Shown: positions 8,522-17,292 of the stretch, in pieces | How the letters are laid out: every line of letters starts with the position of its first letter | Numbering within the stretch: position 1 is the first letter of the stretch | The notes under the pieces: generated by a model | Told to the model about the DNA's origin: nothing | The model's database searches: none | Seen by the model: only the letters and a program-made list of their open reading frames with translations | Position numbers and translations under genes: made by a program | NCBI GenBank assembly: GCA_026988095.1 | Contig: JALSLX010000148.1 | Coordinates: 1-32,935 of the forward strand | Source: Thiotrichaceae bacterium | GTDB lineage: Bacteria; Pseudomonadota; Gammaproteobacteria; Thiotrichales; Thiotrichaceae | Direction of reading: 5' to 3' | DNA length: 32,935 bases

Positions 8522-9775
8522 ATGAATACTTCATCACGTAGAAACTTTTTAAAATCACTCGGCGGTGCTACAGCATTAGCATCATTTCCAACACTTTTAC
8601 ATGCTGCGACTAATGGCTCAAGAGTTATAGTTATTGGCGGAGGTTTTGCTGGCGCAACAGCGGCCAAATACCTTAAGCATTGGTCACCAGACCTAAATGT
8701 AACTTTAGTTGAGCCGAATGCACAATACCGCTCTCCTATTTTAAGCAATCTGGTTCTAAATGGCCAAAGAGCATTAGGTGATATTTCTTTCAACTACAAT
8801 ACCTTAAACACAAAATACGGCGTAAATATCGTAACAAAGTGGGTTCAAGGCATTGATAGTGCCGCAAAAATGGTTGAATTAAGCGATGGAAGTAAGTTGG
8901 AATATGATCGATTGATCGTAGCGCCCGGCATTTCATTTAATCCTGTTGATGGATTAGATTTTGCCAAAGTACCACATGCTTGGCAATCAGGAGAACAGCT
9001 ACTACTGTTAAAGCAACAGCTTGATGCAATGCCTATCGGCGGAACTTTTGTCATGACCATTCCCCCTTCTCCTTATCGCTGCCCTCCTGGCCCTTATGAA
9101 AGAGCTTGCATCATCGCGGACTACTTAAAAACCAACAATCCTGGAGCAAAGGTTGTCGTACTTGATGCCAATCCAGATATTATCGTTGAAAAGGAAACAT
9201 TCAGCCATGCATTTGATGTTACTTACAAAGGTATCGTTGAATATCATAAGAGCGTGACATTAGAGTCTGTAGACTCAGATGCACGCACAGCATTTACCAG
9301 TGCAGGCGAGTTTAAATCTGACGTGTTAAATGTTATTCCTGTACATTCTGCAGGTAAAATCGTTCTTGATTCTGGCTTAGCCAACCATGCTACTGGTAGA
9401 TGGGCAGATGTAAACCCTATTAGTTACGAATCAACCGCCATTCCTGACATACACATAATCGGTGATTCTCAAGGCACTGGACAACCTAAAGCAGGGCATA
9501 TCGCAAATGCTGAAGCTAAAGTATGTGCTGACGCAGTCATTCGTTTATTAGCTGGTGGTTTACCGTATGCTGCACCAATGACTAACTCCGCTTGTTACAG
9601 CCCTATTTCAACAACGACTGCCTCATGGTTAACAGCCGTTTATGGTTACGATGCAGCGACAGACACCATGAAGAAAGTGGTAGGTTCTGGCGGAGCATCA
9701 ATCGGCGTTAGCAGAGAAAACCACAGGGATATGTTCACGTGGGCTAACAGCCTATTTGACGACACTTTTGCTTAA
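8522..9775 (+). CDS. FAD-dependent oxidoreductase, flavocytochrome c sulfide dehydrogenase (FccB)-like, Tat signal
   Basis: SSRRNFLKSLGGATALASF Tat motif; VIVIGGGFAGATAAKYL; YRCPPGPYERAC matches the FccB active-site region; directly follows a cytochrome gene. Confidence 0.85.
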   Translation: MNTSSRRNFLKSLGGATALASFPTLLHAATNGSRVIVIGGGFAGATAAKYLKHWSPDLNVTLVEPNAQYRSPILSNLVLNGQRALGDISFNYNTLNTKYGVNIVTKWVQGIDSAAKMVELSDGSKLEYDRLIVAPGISFNPVDGLDFAKVPHAWQSGEQLLLLKQQLDAMPIGGTFVMTIPPSPYRCPPGPYERACIIADYLKTNNPGAKVVVLDANPDIIVEKETFSHAFDVTYKGIVEYHKSVTLESVDSDARTAFTSAGEFKSDVLNVIPVHSAGKIVLDSGLANHATGRWADVNPISYESTAIPDIHIIGDSQGTGQPKAGHIANAEAKVCADAVIRLLAGGLPYAAPMTNSACYSPISTTTASWLTAVYGYDAATDTMKKVVGSGGASIGVSRENHRDMFTWANSLFDDTFA

Positions 9776-9793
9776 GGATGTTGCGAGGGAAAC

Positions 9794-9824
9794 TCTGATG
9801 CCTTTTTGCGAGGGAGGCATCAGA
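9794..9824 (+). terminator. Rho-independent terminator after the FccB-like gene
   Basis: TCTGATGCCT...AGGCATCAGA followed by TCTTTTTCTTT. Confidence 0.85.
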
Positions 9825-9850
9825 TCTTTTTCTTTAAGCAATTAACTAAC

Positions 9851-10015
9851 ACCTGAATCAGTGACTTCACTACGGCACAGTACGCAAGCTATTGATTCAT
9901 CACGAGTTTAAAAAAATACCCGCTTAACCTATGGGTGAAGCTAAGATTTTTTAAATTCTCGTGCTAAACCAATATCTTACGCCCTGTTATCCGCATTGAA
10001 GTCACGGATTCAGGT
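9851..10015. repeat. 165-bp imperfect fold-back (palindromic) element
   Basis: ACCTGAATCAGTGACTTCA (9851-9869) pairs with TGAAGTCACGGATTCAGGT (9997-10015) with 1 mismatch; the interior continues to pair, e.g. CACGAGTTTAAAAAAAT with ATTTTTTAAATTCTCGTG. Confidence 0.75.
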
Positions 10016-10021
10016 AACAAT

Positions 10022-10053
10022 AAAAAAGAGCCACTTTATGTGGCTCTTTTTTA
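10022..10053. terminator. Bidirectional-type terminator hairpin
   Basis: AAAAAAGAGCCAC-TTTAT-GTGGCTCTTTTTT downstream of minus-strand folE2. Confidence 0.9.
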
Positions 10054-10094
10054 TTGTTAGTTTTTATTTCTAAATGGTTATTTATAAACAATCA

Positions 10095-11069
10095 CTAATG
10101 TGGAAATTCCCGTGGATCATCACGATAACCCCCATCAACACCTTTAGTCACAATCGCAACCGCATCGTGCGGATGTAAACTCTCCATGTGGTTCACTCGA
10201 ATCCAAAAATCATCCAATGTATCGTCTTTATTTAATTCTGCCTGAACGCGTCTTGCTGCATCTTCACAAAACATTAAATTTGCAGCATTCAATCGTGCAA
10301 ACTCTTGCTCATCCGCACGCTTTACAGCAGCTTGAACAGGAGTAGGCAAAGCCGTTTCAATCTGATCAATTAAACGAGATATAGGCATATCATCAACTTT
10401 ATCAGATAACTTTACGCGAACTTGAGCAATTGAGCGTTGACTATGCGGTGTTGCAGAAATACCTTCTGGAGTACCTAGCCATTCATGTACTTTTTCAAGA
10501 TCAACTGAGCCTGATTTTCCAAATTCATCTTGAAAGCCTTGCTGAATAATATCGCGCGACAGTGCCGCGGAACATGGACAGGTTGATGAATACGGTACTT
10601 CAATACTAAGCTCAGTTGTGATTACCCCTTTTCTTAAAGAAGTAATAGGACGAACTTTATAAGCCTTCCAGCCTGTATTATCACTCTTCAATGATTTACG
10701 GCGTTCAAAAAATTCTAAACGGCATTCCAAGTAAGCGCTATCACTAATACCTTCGTGCGACTCAACAAAGTATTCAACAATTTCACGCAATAGCTTTGGC
10801 GTAATAACATTATCGCTAAGCATTTGATCAACCGCCAAATAGAGGCGCGACATATGAATGCCCTTGCTTTTTGGATCAGTAAGGTTAACGTAAGCTTGAA
10901 CGCGCGCAACGGTTTGAATCTGTGCACCATTCCCATTGAGCATATGCACGGGCAATTCAATTTCGCTCATGCCAACCCAGTTTAAGGGCGCATTTGGTCC
11001 CTTATGAGGTTCATTTGCGATATCGGGTAAATCACAACTATTATCTGTACAGCCTTCACTTGCACTCAT
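10095..11069 (-). CDS. folE2: GTP cyclohydrolase FolE2 (type IB)
   Basis: GMSEIELPVH, STCPCSAALSRDIIQQGF, TPHSQRSIAQVRV, NLMFCEDAARR are COG1469 motifs. Confidence 0.93.
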   Translation of the reverse strand: MSASEGCTDNSCDLPDIANEPHKGPNAPLNWVGMSEIELPVHMLNGNGAQIQTVARVQAYVNLTDPKSKGIHMSRLYLAVDQMLSDNVITPKLLREIVEYFVESHEGISDSAYLECRLEFFERRKSLKSDNTGWKAYKVRPITSLRKGVITTELSIEVPYSSTCPCSAALSRDIIQQGFQDEFGKSGSVDLEKVHEWLGTPEGISATPHSQRSIAQVRVKLSDKVDDMPISRLIDQIETALPTPVQAAVKRADEQEFARLNAANLMFCEDAARRVQAELNKDDTLDDFWIRVNHMESLHPHDAVAIVTKGVDGGYRDDPREFPH

Positions 11070-11159
11070 ATGGAAGAGTCCTGAAATTATAAGCAGACAG
11101 CGATTATATTAGTCATCATCACAATATGCACTTACTATTATTTTCTGTAAGGAAGTCTG

Positions 11160-11233
11160 CTTTTTCGATATTTTGTACGCTAATATTTAGTACAAATCAT
11201 CGAAAAAGGGGAGGGGTGGTCTATAAAAACACC
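11160..11233 (+). repeat. G-rich dispersed repeat, copy A (with inverted partner arm)
   Basis: CTTTTTCGATATTTTGTAC (11160-11178) pairs with GTACAAATCATCGAAAAAG (11190-11208), followed by GGGAGGGGTGGTCTATAAAAACACC. Confidence 0.7.
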
Positions 11234-11235
11234 TA

Positions 11236-11841
11236 TTAAAACTCTAAAGACCGTAGTTCAGCTGTTTCTAAATGCTTTAAGTCACGCTGGCATGATGCTG
11301 GGAGTTTGTTAAAGGCAGTTAGAAGCACTTGCAAGGTATCACCATGCGCTACAAGCAAGAAAGTTTGATCATCATAATAGCTTTCAAGTGACCAAACAAA
11401 TGCGCTTACACGTTGCATTACCGCATCGGCACTTTCAACATTATTACTGGTGTGAGAACTATCTAAAGCATCCTTGTCCCAAACAGTTTGATAATGTTCA
11501 TTACTCAATAATTCAAAGCTACCAAAGTCACGTTCACGTAATCTTGGCTCTGGCTCTATCAAGTATTCGGTACCCAATATTTCCCCAGCAATAACAGCAG
11601 ATTCGTAAGCACGTTTGAAGTCAGAACTAACAATGCGTGTTTTTGACCCCAGTAATTCATCAGCTTTTGCTTTCTTAATGGTTGTTTCGATTTGGGCGCG
11701 CCCCTCATCGCTTAAACCGTATTTATCTAAACCATTTTCTGGGGTACTAACAATGATGCCTTCTATATTTGCAAGGCTTTCACCATGGCGTAATATAAAA
11801 TATTTGTTATTTAATTCTGTAATGTCTATTAGCTGATTCAT
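11236..11841 (-). CDS. Histidine phosphatase family protein (phosphoglycerate mutase-like)
   Basis: YFILRHGESLANIEGII RHG motif; SSDFKRAYESAVIAGEIL; FLLVAHGDTLQVLL. Confidence 0.9.
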   Translation of the reverse strand: MNQLIDITELNNKYFILRHGESLANIEGIIVSTPENGLDKYGLSDEGRAQIETTIKKAKADELLGSKTRIVSSDFKRAYESAVIAGEILGTEYLIEPEPRLRERDFGSFELLSNEHYQTVWDKDALDSSHTSNNVESADAVMQRVSAFVWSLESYYDDQTFLLVAHGDTLQVLLTAFNKLPASCQRDLKHLETAELRSLEF

Positions 11842-11953
11842 GCGCGTAATGTAACAGAAATGATTTCAAAAAACTCTCAAAATTACACCCTGTTGCTTTT
11901 TCCTTATTTTTCAACTACTTTTTACACAGGACATATTTTAAAAGGAGAAGAAT

Positions 11954-13282
11954 ATGAGCAGACCAACCGCAGAGCAACTGCGCGACCCCGATTACACCCC
12001 ACCAATTCACGTAGCCATTCCGCTAGGTATTCAACACGTTTTAGCCATGTTTGTGAGTAACTTCACACCTGCCATTATTATTGGTTTAGCCGCAGGCTAT
12101 AGTTTTGGCTCACCCGATTAAGTCTATATGATTCAGGTTGCCATGTTATTTTCTGGCATTGCCACCCTATTTCAAACCATTGGTTTTGGCCCTGTAGGTG
12201 CGCGTTTACCCATAATGCAAGGCACGAGTTTTGCCTTTATTCCCGTTATGATTCCTGCCGTTAAAACCGTGGGTATGGCGGGTTTATTTGGTGGTATTTT
12301 AGTCGGTAGCATTATTCACACATTGCTCGGTTTCTTTATTGGGCGTATTCGCATTTGGCTACCTCCACTGGTTACTGGATTGATTGTTCTTACTATTGGC
12401 CTATCATTAATAGAAGTGGGTATTAAATATGCCGCTGGTGGCGTACCAATGATGGGCAAGCCTGAATTTGGATCAGGTCATCACTGGATGCTTGCTGGCA
12501 TTGTTATAGTAGTTACGTTACTTCTCAAATCATTTACCAAAGGCTTATTATCATCAGCCTCTGTTCTGATTGGCTTATTAGCAGGTTACGGTGTTGCTTA
12601 TATGATGGGCGATGTAAACCTAGGAAAAGTTGCTGGTGCTGCTTGGTTTATGATCCCTGAGCCTTTCAAATATGGGGTTACTTTTGACCCAGGTGTCATT
12701 ATTGGTATTACACTTATGGCATTTGTTAGTGCAATTGAAACCGTTGGCGATATTTCAGGTGTTACCAAAGGTGGCGCACAACGTGAAGCAACCGCAAAAG
12801 AAATATCAGGCGGTACATTTGCCGATGGTATTGGTTCATTTGTCGCTGGAATTTTTGGCGGGTTACCCAATACATCATTCAGCCAAAACGTAGGCCTCAT
12901 TGCGTTAACAGGCGTTATGAGCCGTACTGTTGTGACTATCGGTGCTTTATTATTAATCCTTTGTGGCTTAATTCCAAAAGTTGGCGCAGTTATCTCGACC
13001 ATGCCTATCTCAGTTTTGGGTGGTGGTGTTATCGTTATGTTTGGCATGGTTGCTTCTGCAGGCTTGAATATGCTGTCTGATGTAAAATGGAATAGTCGCA
13101 ATATGTTGATATTTGCCATAGCATTATCGGTTGGACTTGGTATAAAAGCAGTACCAGAAGCATTGCAACATTTATCAGGTACACCTGTATTGGATACCAT
13201 CAAAATGTTGCTATCAACAGGCTTATTACCTGTCGCGCTTATAGCCGTTATACTCAACGTGGTATTACCCGAAGAAGATTAA
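11954..13282 (+). pseudogene. NCS2 (uracil/xanthine permease) family transporter interrupted by an in-frame TAA
   Basis: MSRPTAEQLRDPDYTPPIHVAIPLGIQHVLAMFVSNFTPAIIIGLAAGYSFGSPD-stop(12119-12121)-VYMIQVAMLFSGIATLFQTIGFGPVGARLPIMQGTSF...; both parts are in the same frame. Confidence 0.8.
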
Positions 13283-13334
13283 TTTTGACTTCCTTTTTGT
13301 TTTTATAACGGATTGTCGTTTATAGCAACAAACT

Positions 13335-13363
13335 AAAACGGCGCATTATTTATGCGCCGTTTT
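13335..13363. terminator. Terminator after the permease gene
   Basis: AAAACGGCGCAT-TATTT-ATGCGCCGTTTT. Confidence 0.9.
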
Positions 13364-13416
13364 ACCGCCTATACTTTCCACCTATAATTAATTAAAAAAA
13401 ATTAACTAAAAATTTT

Positions 13417-14763
13417 ATGAAAATCTGGATAAAAAACCCACTATCAATATTAATAGATAACGACACAGATGCCCGTGGCGGCATTGTAATATCTAATAAC
13501 AAAATTACCGAAATACTGGCTTTAGGCGAAGTACCTTCTGAGCAAGTAGATCAAACCTTTGATGCCTCTGAGCACGTTGTCTTACCTGGCCTCATCAACA
13601 CGCATCATCATTTCTACCAGACACTGACACGTGCTTTTCCCGATGCGTTAAATAAAGAATTATTCCCGTGGCTCAAAAGCCTTTACCCTGTTTGGGCGGG
13701 CTTAACTGAAGATTTAATTCACGTTTCTACGCGCTTAGCATCGGTTGAGTTATTGCTGTCGGGCTGTACTACGGCGGCAGATCATCACTATATTTTCCCC
13801 GAGGCTGCTCGTGAGGCCTTAGATGTTCAAGTTGATGCGATTCAATCCGTCGGCATACGCGCAACACTCACCCGTGGTTCGATGAGCTTAGGTGAAGATA
13901 ATGGCGGACTGCCACCGCGCAACACGATTCAAACCGAAGACGCAATCTTGGCAGATTGTGATCGCGTGATTAATGAATATCACGATGCCAGCGAAGGTTC
14001 GATGATGCAGGTAGCGCTTGCGCCCTGCTCCCCTTTTAGTGTTACCGAAGATTTAATGAAAGAGAGTGCCATACTAGCGCGCGAAAAAAATGTACGTCTA
14101 CACACACATCTAGCAGAAACCTTTGACGAGAATGATTTCTGCATCAAAGTATTTGGCGTTCGCCCTGTCGATTATTTAGAGCGTGTCGGCTGGATGGCTG
14201 ACGATGTATGGCTGGCTCACGGTATCCATTTTAATGATGACGAAATTATTCGATTAGGTAAAGCAGGTGTAGGCGTAACCCACTGCCCTAGCTCCAATAT
14301 GGTTTTAGGTTCGGGGCAATGTAAAACCTTAGATTTAGAGAAAGCGGGTAGCCCTGTCGGTTTAGGTGTCGATGGTTCAGCATCGAGTGATTGCTCCAAC
14401 TTAATTCAAGAAACTCGCCAAGCCATGTTATTACAACGCTTACGTTATGGCTCAGCAGGCATTACGCATTTTGATGCTTTTCGTTGGGTAACAAAAGGCT
14501 CTGCACGATGTTTAGGGCGTGATGATATTGGAGAGATTGCCCTAGGCAAACAGGCAGATTTAGCCTTATTTAAACTTGATGAGATTCGCTTTTCTGGTTC
14601 TGGTGATCCCTTAGCGGCATTATTATTATGTGGCGCACACAAAGCAGACCATGTGATGGTTGCTGGTGAGTGGAAAGTTAAAAATGGTGAAGCGGTTGAT
14701 GTAGACATAGATGAATTAATGGCAGAACACCAAAAAGCAGCGAAAATATTGGCACAAACATGA
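13417..14763 (+). CDS. 8-oxoguanine deaminase / amidohydrolase (ATZ/TRZ family)
   Basis: GLINTHHHFYQTLTRAFPDALNKELFPWL, CTTAADHHYIFP, RLHTHLAETFDE, HCPSSNMVLGSG; located at a urate degradation locus. Confidence 0.85.
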   Translation: MKIWIKNPLSILIDNDTDARGGIVISNNKITEILALGEVPSEQVDQTFDASEHVVLPGLINTHHHFYQTLTRAFPDALNKELFPWLKSLYPVWAGLTEDLIHVSTRLASVELLLSGCTTAADHHYIFPEAAREALDVQVDAIQSVGIRATLTRGSMSLGEDNGGLPPRNTIQTEDAILADCDRVINEYHDASEGSMMQVALAPCSPFSVTEDLMKESAILAREKNVRLHTHLAETFDENDFCIKVFGVRPVDYLERVGWMADDVWLAHGIHFNDDEIIRLGKAGVGVTHCPSSNMVLGSGQCKTLDLEKAGSPVGLGVDGSASSDCSNLIQETRQAMLLQRLRYGSAGITHFDAFRWVTKGSARCLGRDDIGEIALGKQADLALFKLDEIRFSGSGDPLAALLLCGAHKADHVMVAGEWKVKNGEAVDVDIDELMAEHQKAAKILAQT

Positions 14764-15344
14764 CAAATAAAATACAAATCATCGAAAAAGAGGGGGGGTG
14801 GCCTATAAAAAACCTCTCAAAACTCAATAAATATAGTAAAAAAGAGGCTTTTGAAGCCTTTATGCAATGCAACACCAGTGAAAAATGGTGTGGAAGCATG
14901 GTTGATCGTCGTCCTTTCGCTGATTATCAATCTGTTCTCGATAATGCAGACAAATATTGGGCTGAATCTAAAGAAAAAGATTTGTTACAAGCTTTTGAAG
15001 GACACCCCGAAATTGGTGATGTATCAACGCTACGTGAAAAGTACCGCAATACTGCAAAATCAGCAGGGCATGAACAATCTGGCGTAAACACAGCATCCGA
15101 AAATACACTACAATCATTAGCGCAAGGCAATAGAGAATATAAAGACAAGTTTGGTTTTATCTTTATTGTTTGTGCCAGTGGAAAAAGTGCGGATGAGATG
15201 TTGGCTTTATTGTTAGCACGTTTGCCTAATTCACGTGAGCAGGAGTTGATAAATGCAAGCGAGGAACAACGTAAGATTACGCATTTACGATTGGATAAAC
15301 TCTTGGATTTCTCCCCCCTCCCTAACCCTCCCCCCGCTGGGTAG
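14760..15344 (+). CDS. uraD: OHCU decarboxylase, with repeat-derived N- and C-terminal extensions
   Basis: SKLNKYSKKEAFEAFMQCNTSEKWCGSMVDRRPF...GHPEIGDVSTL...ANK-like LLARLPNSREQELINASEEQRKITHLRLDKLL; ATGA overlap with the upstream gene. Confidence 0.9.
   Translation: MTNKIQIIEKEGGWPIKNLSKLNKYSKKEAFEAFMQCNTSEKWCGSMVDRRPFADYQSVLDNADKYWAESKEKDLLQAFEGHPEIGDVSTLREKYRNTAKSAGHEQSGVNTASENTLQSLAQGNREYKDKFGFIFIVCASGKSADEMLALLLARLPNSREQELINASEEQRKITHLRLDKLLDFSPLPNPPPAG
14763..14816 (+). repeat. G-rich dispersed repeat, copy B (within uraD 5' coding region)
   Basis: ACAAATAAAATACAAATCATCGAAAAAGAGGGGGGGTGGCCTATAAAAAACCTC. Confidence 0.8.
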
Positions 15345-15355
15345 AGGGGACTGGT
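15305..15355 (+). repeat. Left inverted arm of the DUF559 cassette
   Basis: GGATTTCTCCCCCCTCCCTAACCCTCCCCCCGCTGGGTAGAGGGGACTGGT. Confidence 0.95.
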
Positions 15356-15362
15356 CGTTTCT

Positions 15363-15743
15363 ATGAAAGATAAGGCTAGAGCTTTACGCAAGAACCAGAC
15401 AGATGCTGAGTTAGCGATTTGGCAGTTGCTTCGCGCAAAGAGAGTGAAAGGTTTAAAGTTTCGCAGGCAACATCCAATTCCACCGTATATCGTGGATTTT
15501 ATTTGCGCTGAGAGAAAACTAATTATTGAAGCAGACGGCGGACAACATACTGACGCTGTTAAATACGACCAAAAAAGAACAGCGTTTTTAGAGTCAAAAG
15601 GCTATACCGTCATACGATTCTGGAATAACGAAATCCTAACAAATATCGAAGATGTGTACGAAAACATCATCAAACATATAGAAAAACCAGTCCCCTCTAC
15701 CCAGCGGGGGAGGGCTAGGGAGGGGGGAGAAATCCCAATCTAG
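15363..15743 (+). CDS. DUF559 (PF04480) endonuclease-fold protein
   Basis: MKDKARALRKNQTDAELAIWQLLRAKRVKGLKFRRQHPIPPYIVDFICAERKLIIEADGGQHTDAVKYDQKRTAFLESKGYTVIRFWNNEILTNIEDVYENI is the diagnostic DUF559 pattern. Confidence 0.95.
   Translation: MKDKARALRKNQTDAELAIWQLLRAKRVKGLKFRRQHPIPPYIVDFICAERKLIIEADGGQHTDAVKYDQKRTAFLESKGYTVIRFWNNEILTNIEDVYENIIKHIEKPVPSTQRGRAREGGEIPI
15686..15735 (-). repeat. Right inverted arm of the DUF559 cassette
   Basis: ACCAGTCCCCTCTACCCAGCGGGGGAGGGCTAGGGAGGGGGGAGAAATCC. Confidence 0.95.
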
Positions 15744-15771
15744 CGAAAAAGCAAAGAAGGAGAACCAAAAA

Positions 15772-16113
15772 ATGAGCCAAATAACAACCCACGTCCTAGA
15801 CACAGCAATAGGAAAACCCGCAGAAGGTATCGACCTAACACTGTCACATCTTGTTAATGGTAAATGGGATCTACTCGGCGGTGGAACAACGGACAGAGAC
15901 GGTCGTGTAAGCGATTTATTACCCAATGAAGTTATTTTAAAAGAAGGGCGTTACAAAGTATTGTTCGTAACAGAAAGTTATTTTGATAAACAAAAAGTTG
16001 AAGCTTTTTACCCTTATGCAGAAGTTGTTTTTGACATCTCAGGCGATGGCGAGCATTACCATATCCCTCTTTTACTTTCGCCTTTTGGTTACTCTACCTA
16101 CAGAGGCTCCTAA
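15772..16113 (+). CDS. uraH: 5-hydroxyisourate hydrolase (transthyretin-like)
   Basis: THVLDTAIGKPAEGIDLTL and C-terminal HYHIPLLLSPFGYSTYRGS. Confidence 0.96.
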   Translation: MSQITTHVLDTAIGKPAEGIDLTLSHLVNGKWDLLGGGTTDRDGRVSDLLPNEVILKEGRYKVLFVTESYFDKQKVEAFYPYAEVVFDISGDGEHYHIPLLLSPFGYSTYRGS

Positions 16114-16116
16114 ATA

Positions 16117-17292
16117 ATGGAAGCACATATCGTAGAATGGCTAAACCTCCTCGTTCGCTGGATTCATTTTATTATCGGCGTTGCATGGATTGGCGCATCA
16201 TTTTATTTCAACTGGCTAGAAAACCACCTAAACCGTAAACCACCTCAAGATGAAGGCATCGCAGGAAATTTATGGGCAGTTCATGGTGGCGGTTTTTATC
16301 ATTTAAAAAAATTCACCAACGGCCCTGACAAACTCCCCGAAGTTTTACACTGGTTTAAATGGGAAGCGTATATGACATGGGTGAGCGGCATGACCTTGCT
16401 TGCCATTGTGTATTATTACAACGCCAAAGCGATGATGATTGATCCATCGGTTTATGATTTATCACCAACAGCCGCGATACTCATCGGTATTGGTAGTGGT
16501 GTTGTAAGCTGGTTTGTCTATGATCTTTTATGCAAATCACCGCTAAGAAAAAAACCGCTAATTCTTGGCATCTTTATCTTCATTTACATTTCAATACTTG
16601 CTTATGTGCTTACTCAATTTTTAAGCCCAAGAGCAGCTTATATTCATGTTGGTGCGGCAATCGGTACGATGATGGCGGCCAATGTTTTCTTTGTGATTAT
16701 CCCCGCTCAAAAAGAAATGGTAAAAGCGCTCACAGAAAACCGCATTCCAGATGCAAGCTACGGTGAAAATGGCTTGCTCCGTTCGCGTCACAATAACTAT
16801 CTAACTTTACCCGTGCTTTTCATTATGATTAGTAATCACTTCCCCAGCACCTATGGCAATCAATATAACTGGTTGGTGTTAATTGCTGTTGCGCTGGTGG
16901 GTGTATTGGCTCGTCATTATTTTAATATTAGACACATTAGCAAAGCTGTATGGATGCTACCCACAGCATTGTTTGGATTCATCATGATTGTGTTGGCAAC
17001 CATGCCCGCTAAACAAGGTGAGCTTGCAACAAGTGATAAGATCACGACAGCAGAAATCATGCCTATAATAGAGCAACGCTGCATGAGCTGTCACAGCACA
17101 AAACCCACACAAGCGGGGTTTGCAAGAGCACCTGCTGGACTTGCTTATGATATAGCAGGCTCATTAGAAAACAATGCAGATAAAGTAAATACTCAAGTCA
17201 TGCAAAAGATAATGCCGTTAGGAAATTTAACCCAAATGACTGCTGAAGAACGTGAAAAAGTGAATCGCTGGTACAGGACATTAAAACCATGA
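16117..17292 (+). CDS. puuD: Membrane-bound urate hydroxylase PuuD with C-terminal cytochrome c domain
   Basis: WLNLLVRWIHFIIGVAWIGASFYFNWLENHLNR; VHGGGFYHLKKF; terminal CMSCH heme motif. Confidence 0.95.
   Translation: MEAHIVEWLNLLVRWIHFIIGVAWIGASFYFNWLENHLNRKPPQDEGIAGNLWAVHGGGFYHLKKFTNGPDKLPEVLHWFKWEAYMTWVSGMTLLAIVYYYNAKAMMIDPSVYDLSPTAAILIGIGSGVVSWFVYDLLCKSPLRKKPLILGIFIFIYISILAYVLTQFLSPRAAYIHVGAAIGTMMAANVFFVIIPAQKEMVKALTENRIPDASYGENGLLRSRHNNYLTLPVLFIMISNHFPSTYGNQYNWLVLIAVALVGVLARHYFNIRHISKAVWMLPTALFGFIMIVLATMPAKQGELATSDKITTAEIMPIIEQRCMSCHSTKPTQAGFARAPAGLAYDIAGSLENNADKVNTQVMQKIMPLGNLTQMTAEEREKVNRWYRTLKP

Larger units (their letters stand above)
15305..15735 (+). mobile_element. Candidate 431-bp mobile cassette: DUF559 ORF flanked by ~50-bp inverted repeats
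   Basis: Left arm 15305-15355 is the reverse complement of right arm 15686-15735 with one indel and one substitution; the arms bracket a single ORF. Confidence 0.75.

Noticed and set aside
12598-13257. 219-aa minus-strand ORF within the permease
   Set aside because: Antisense frame of conserved transporter sequence; no domain.
14927-15391. 154-aa minus-strand ORF across uraD and the DUF559 cassette
   Set aside because: Antisense to well-supported uraD; no recognisable domain.
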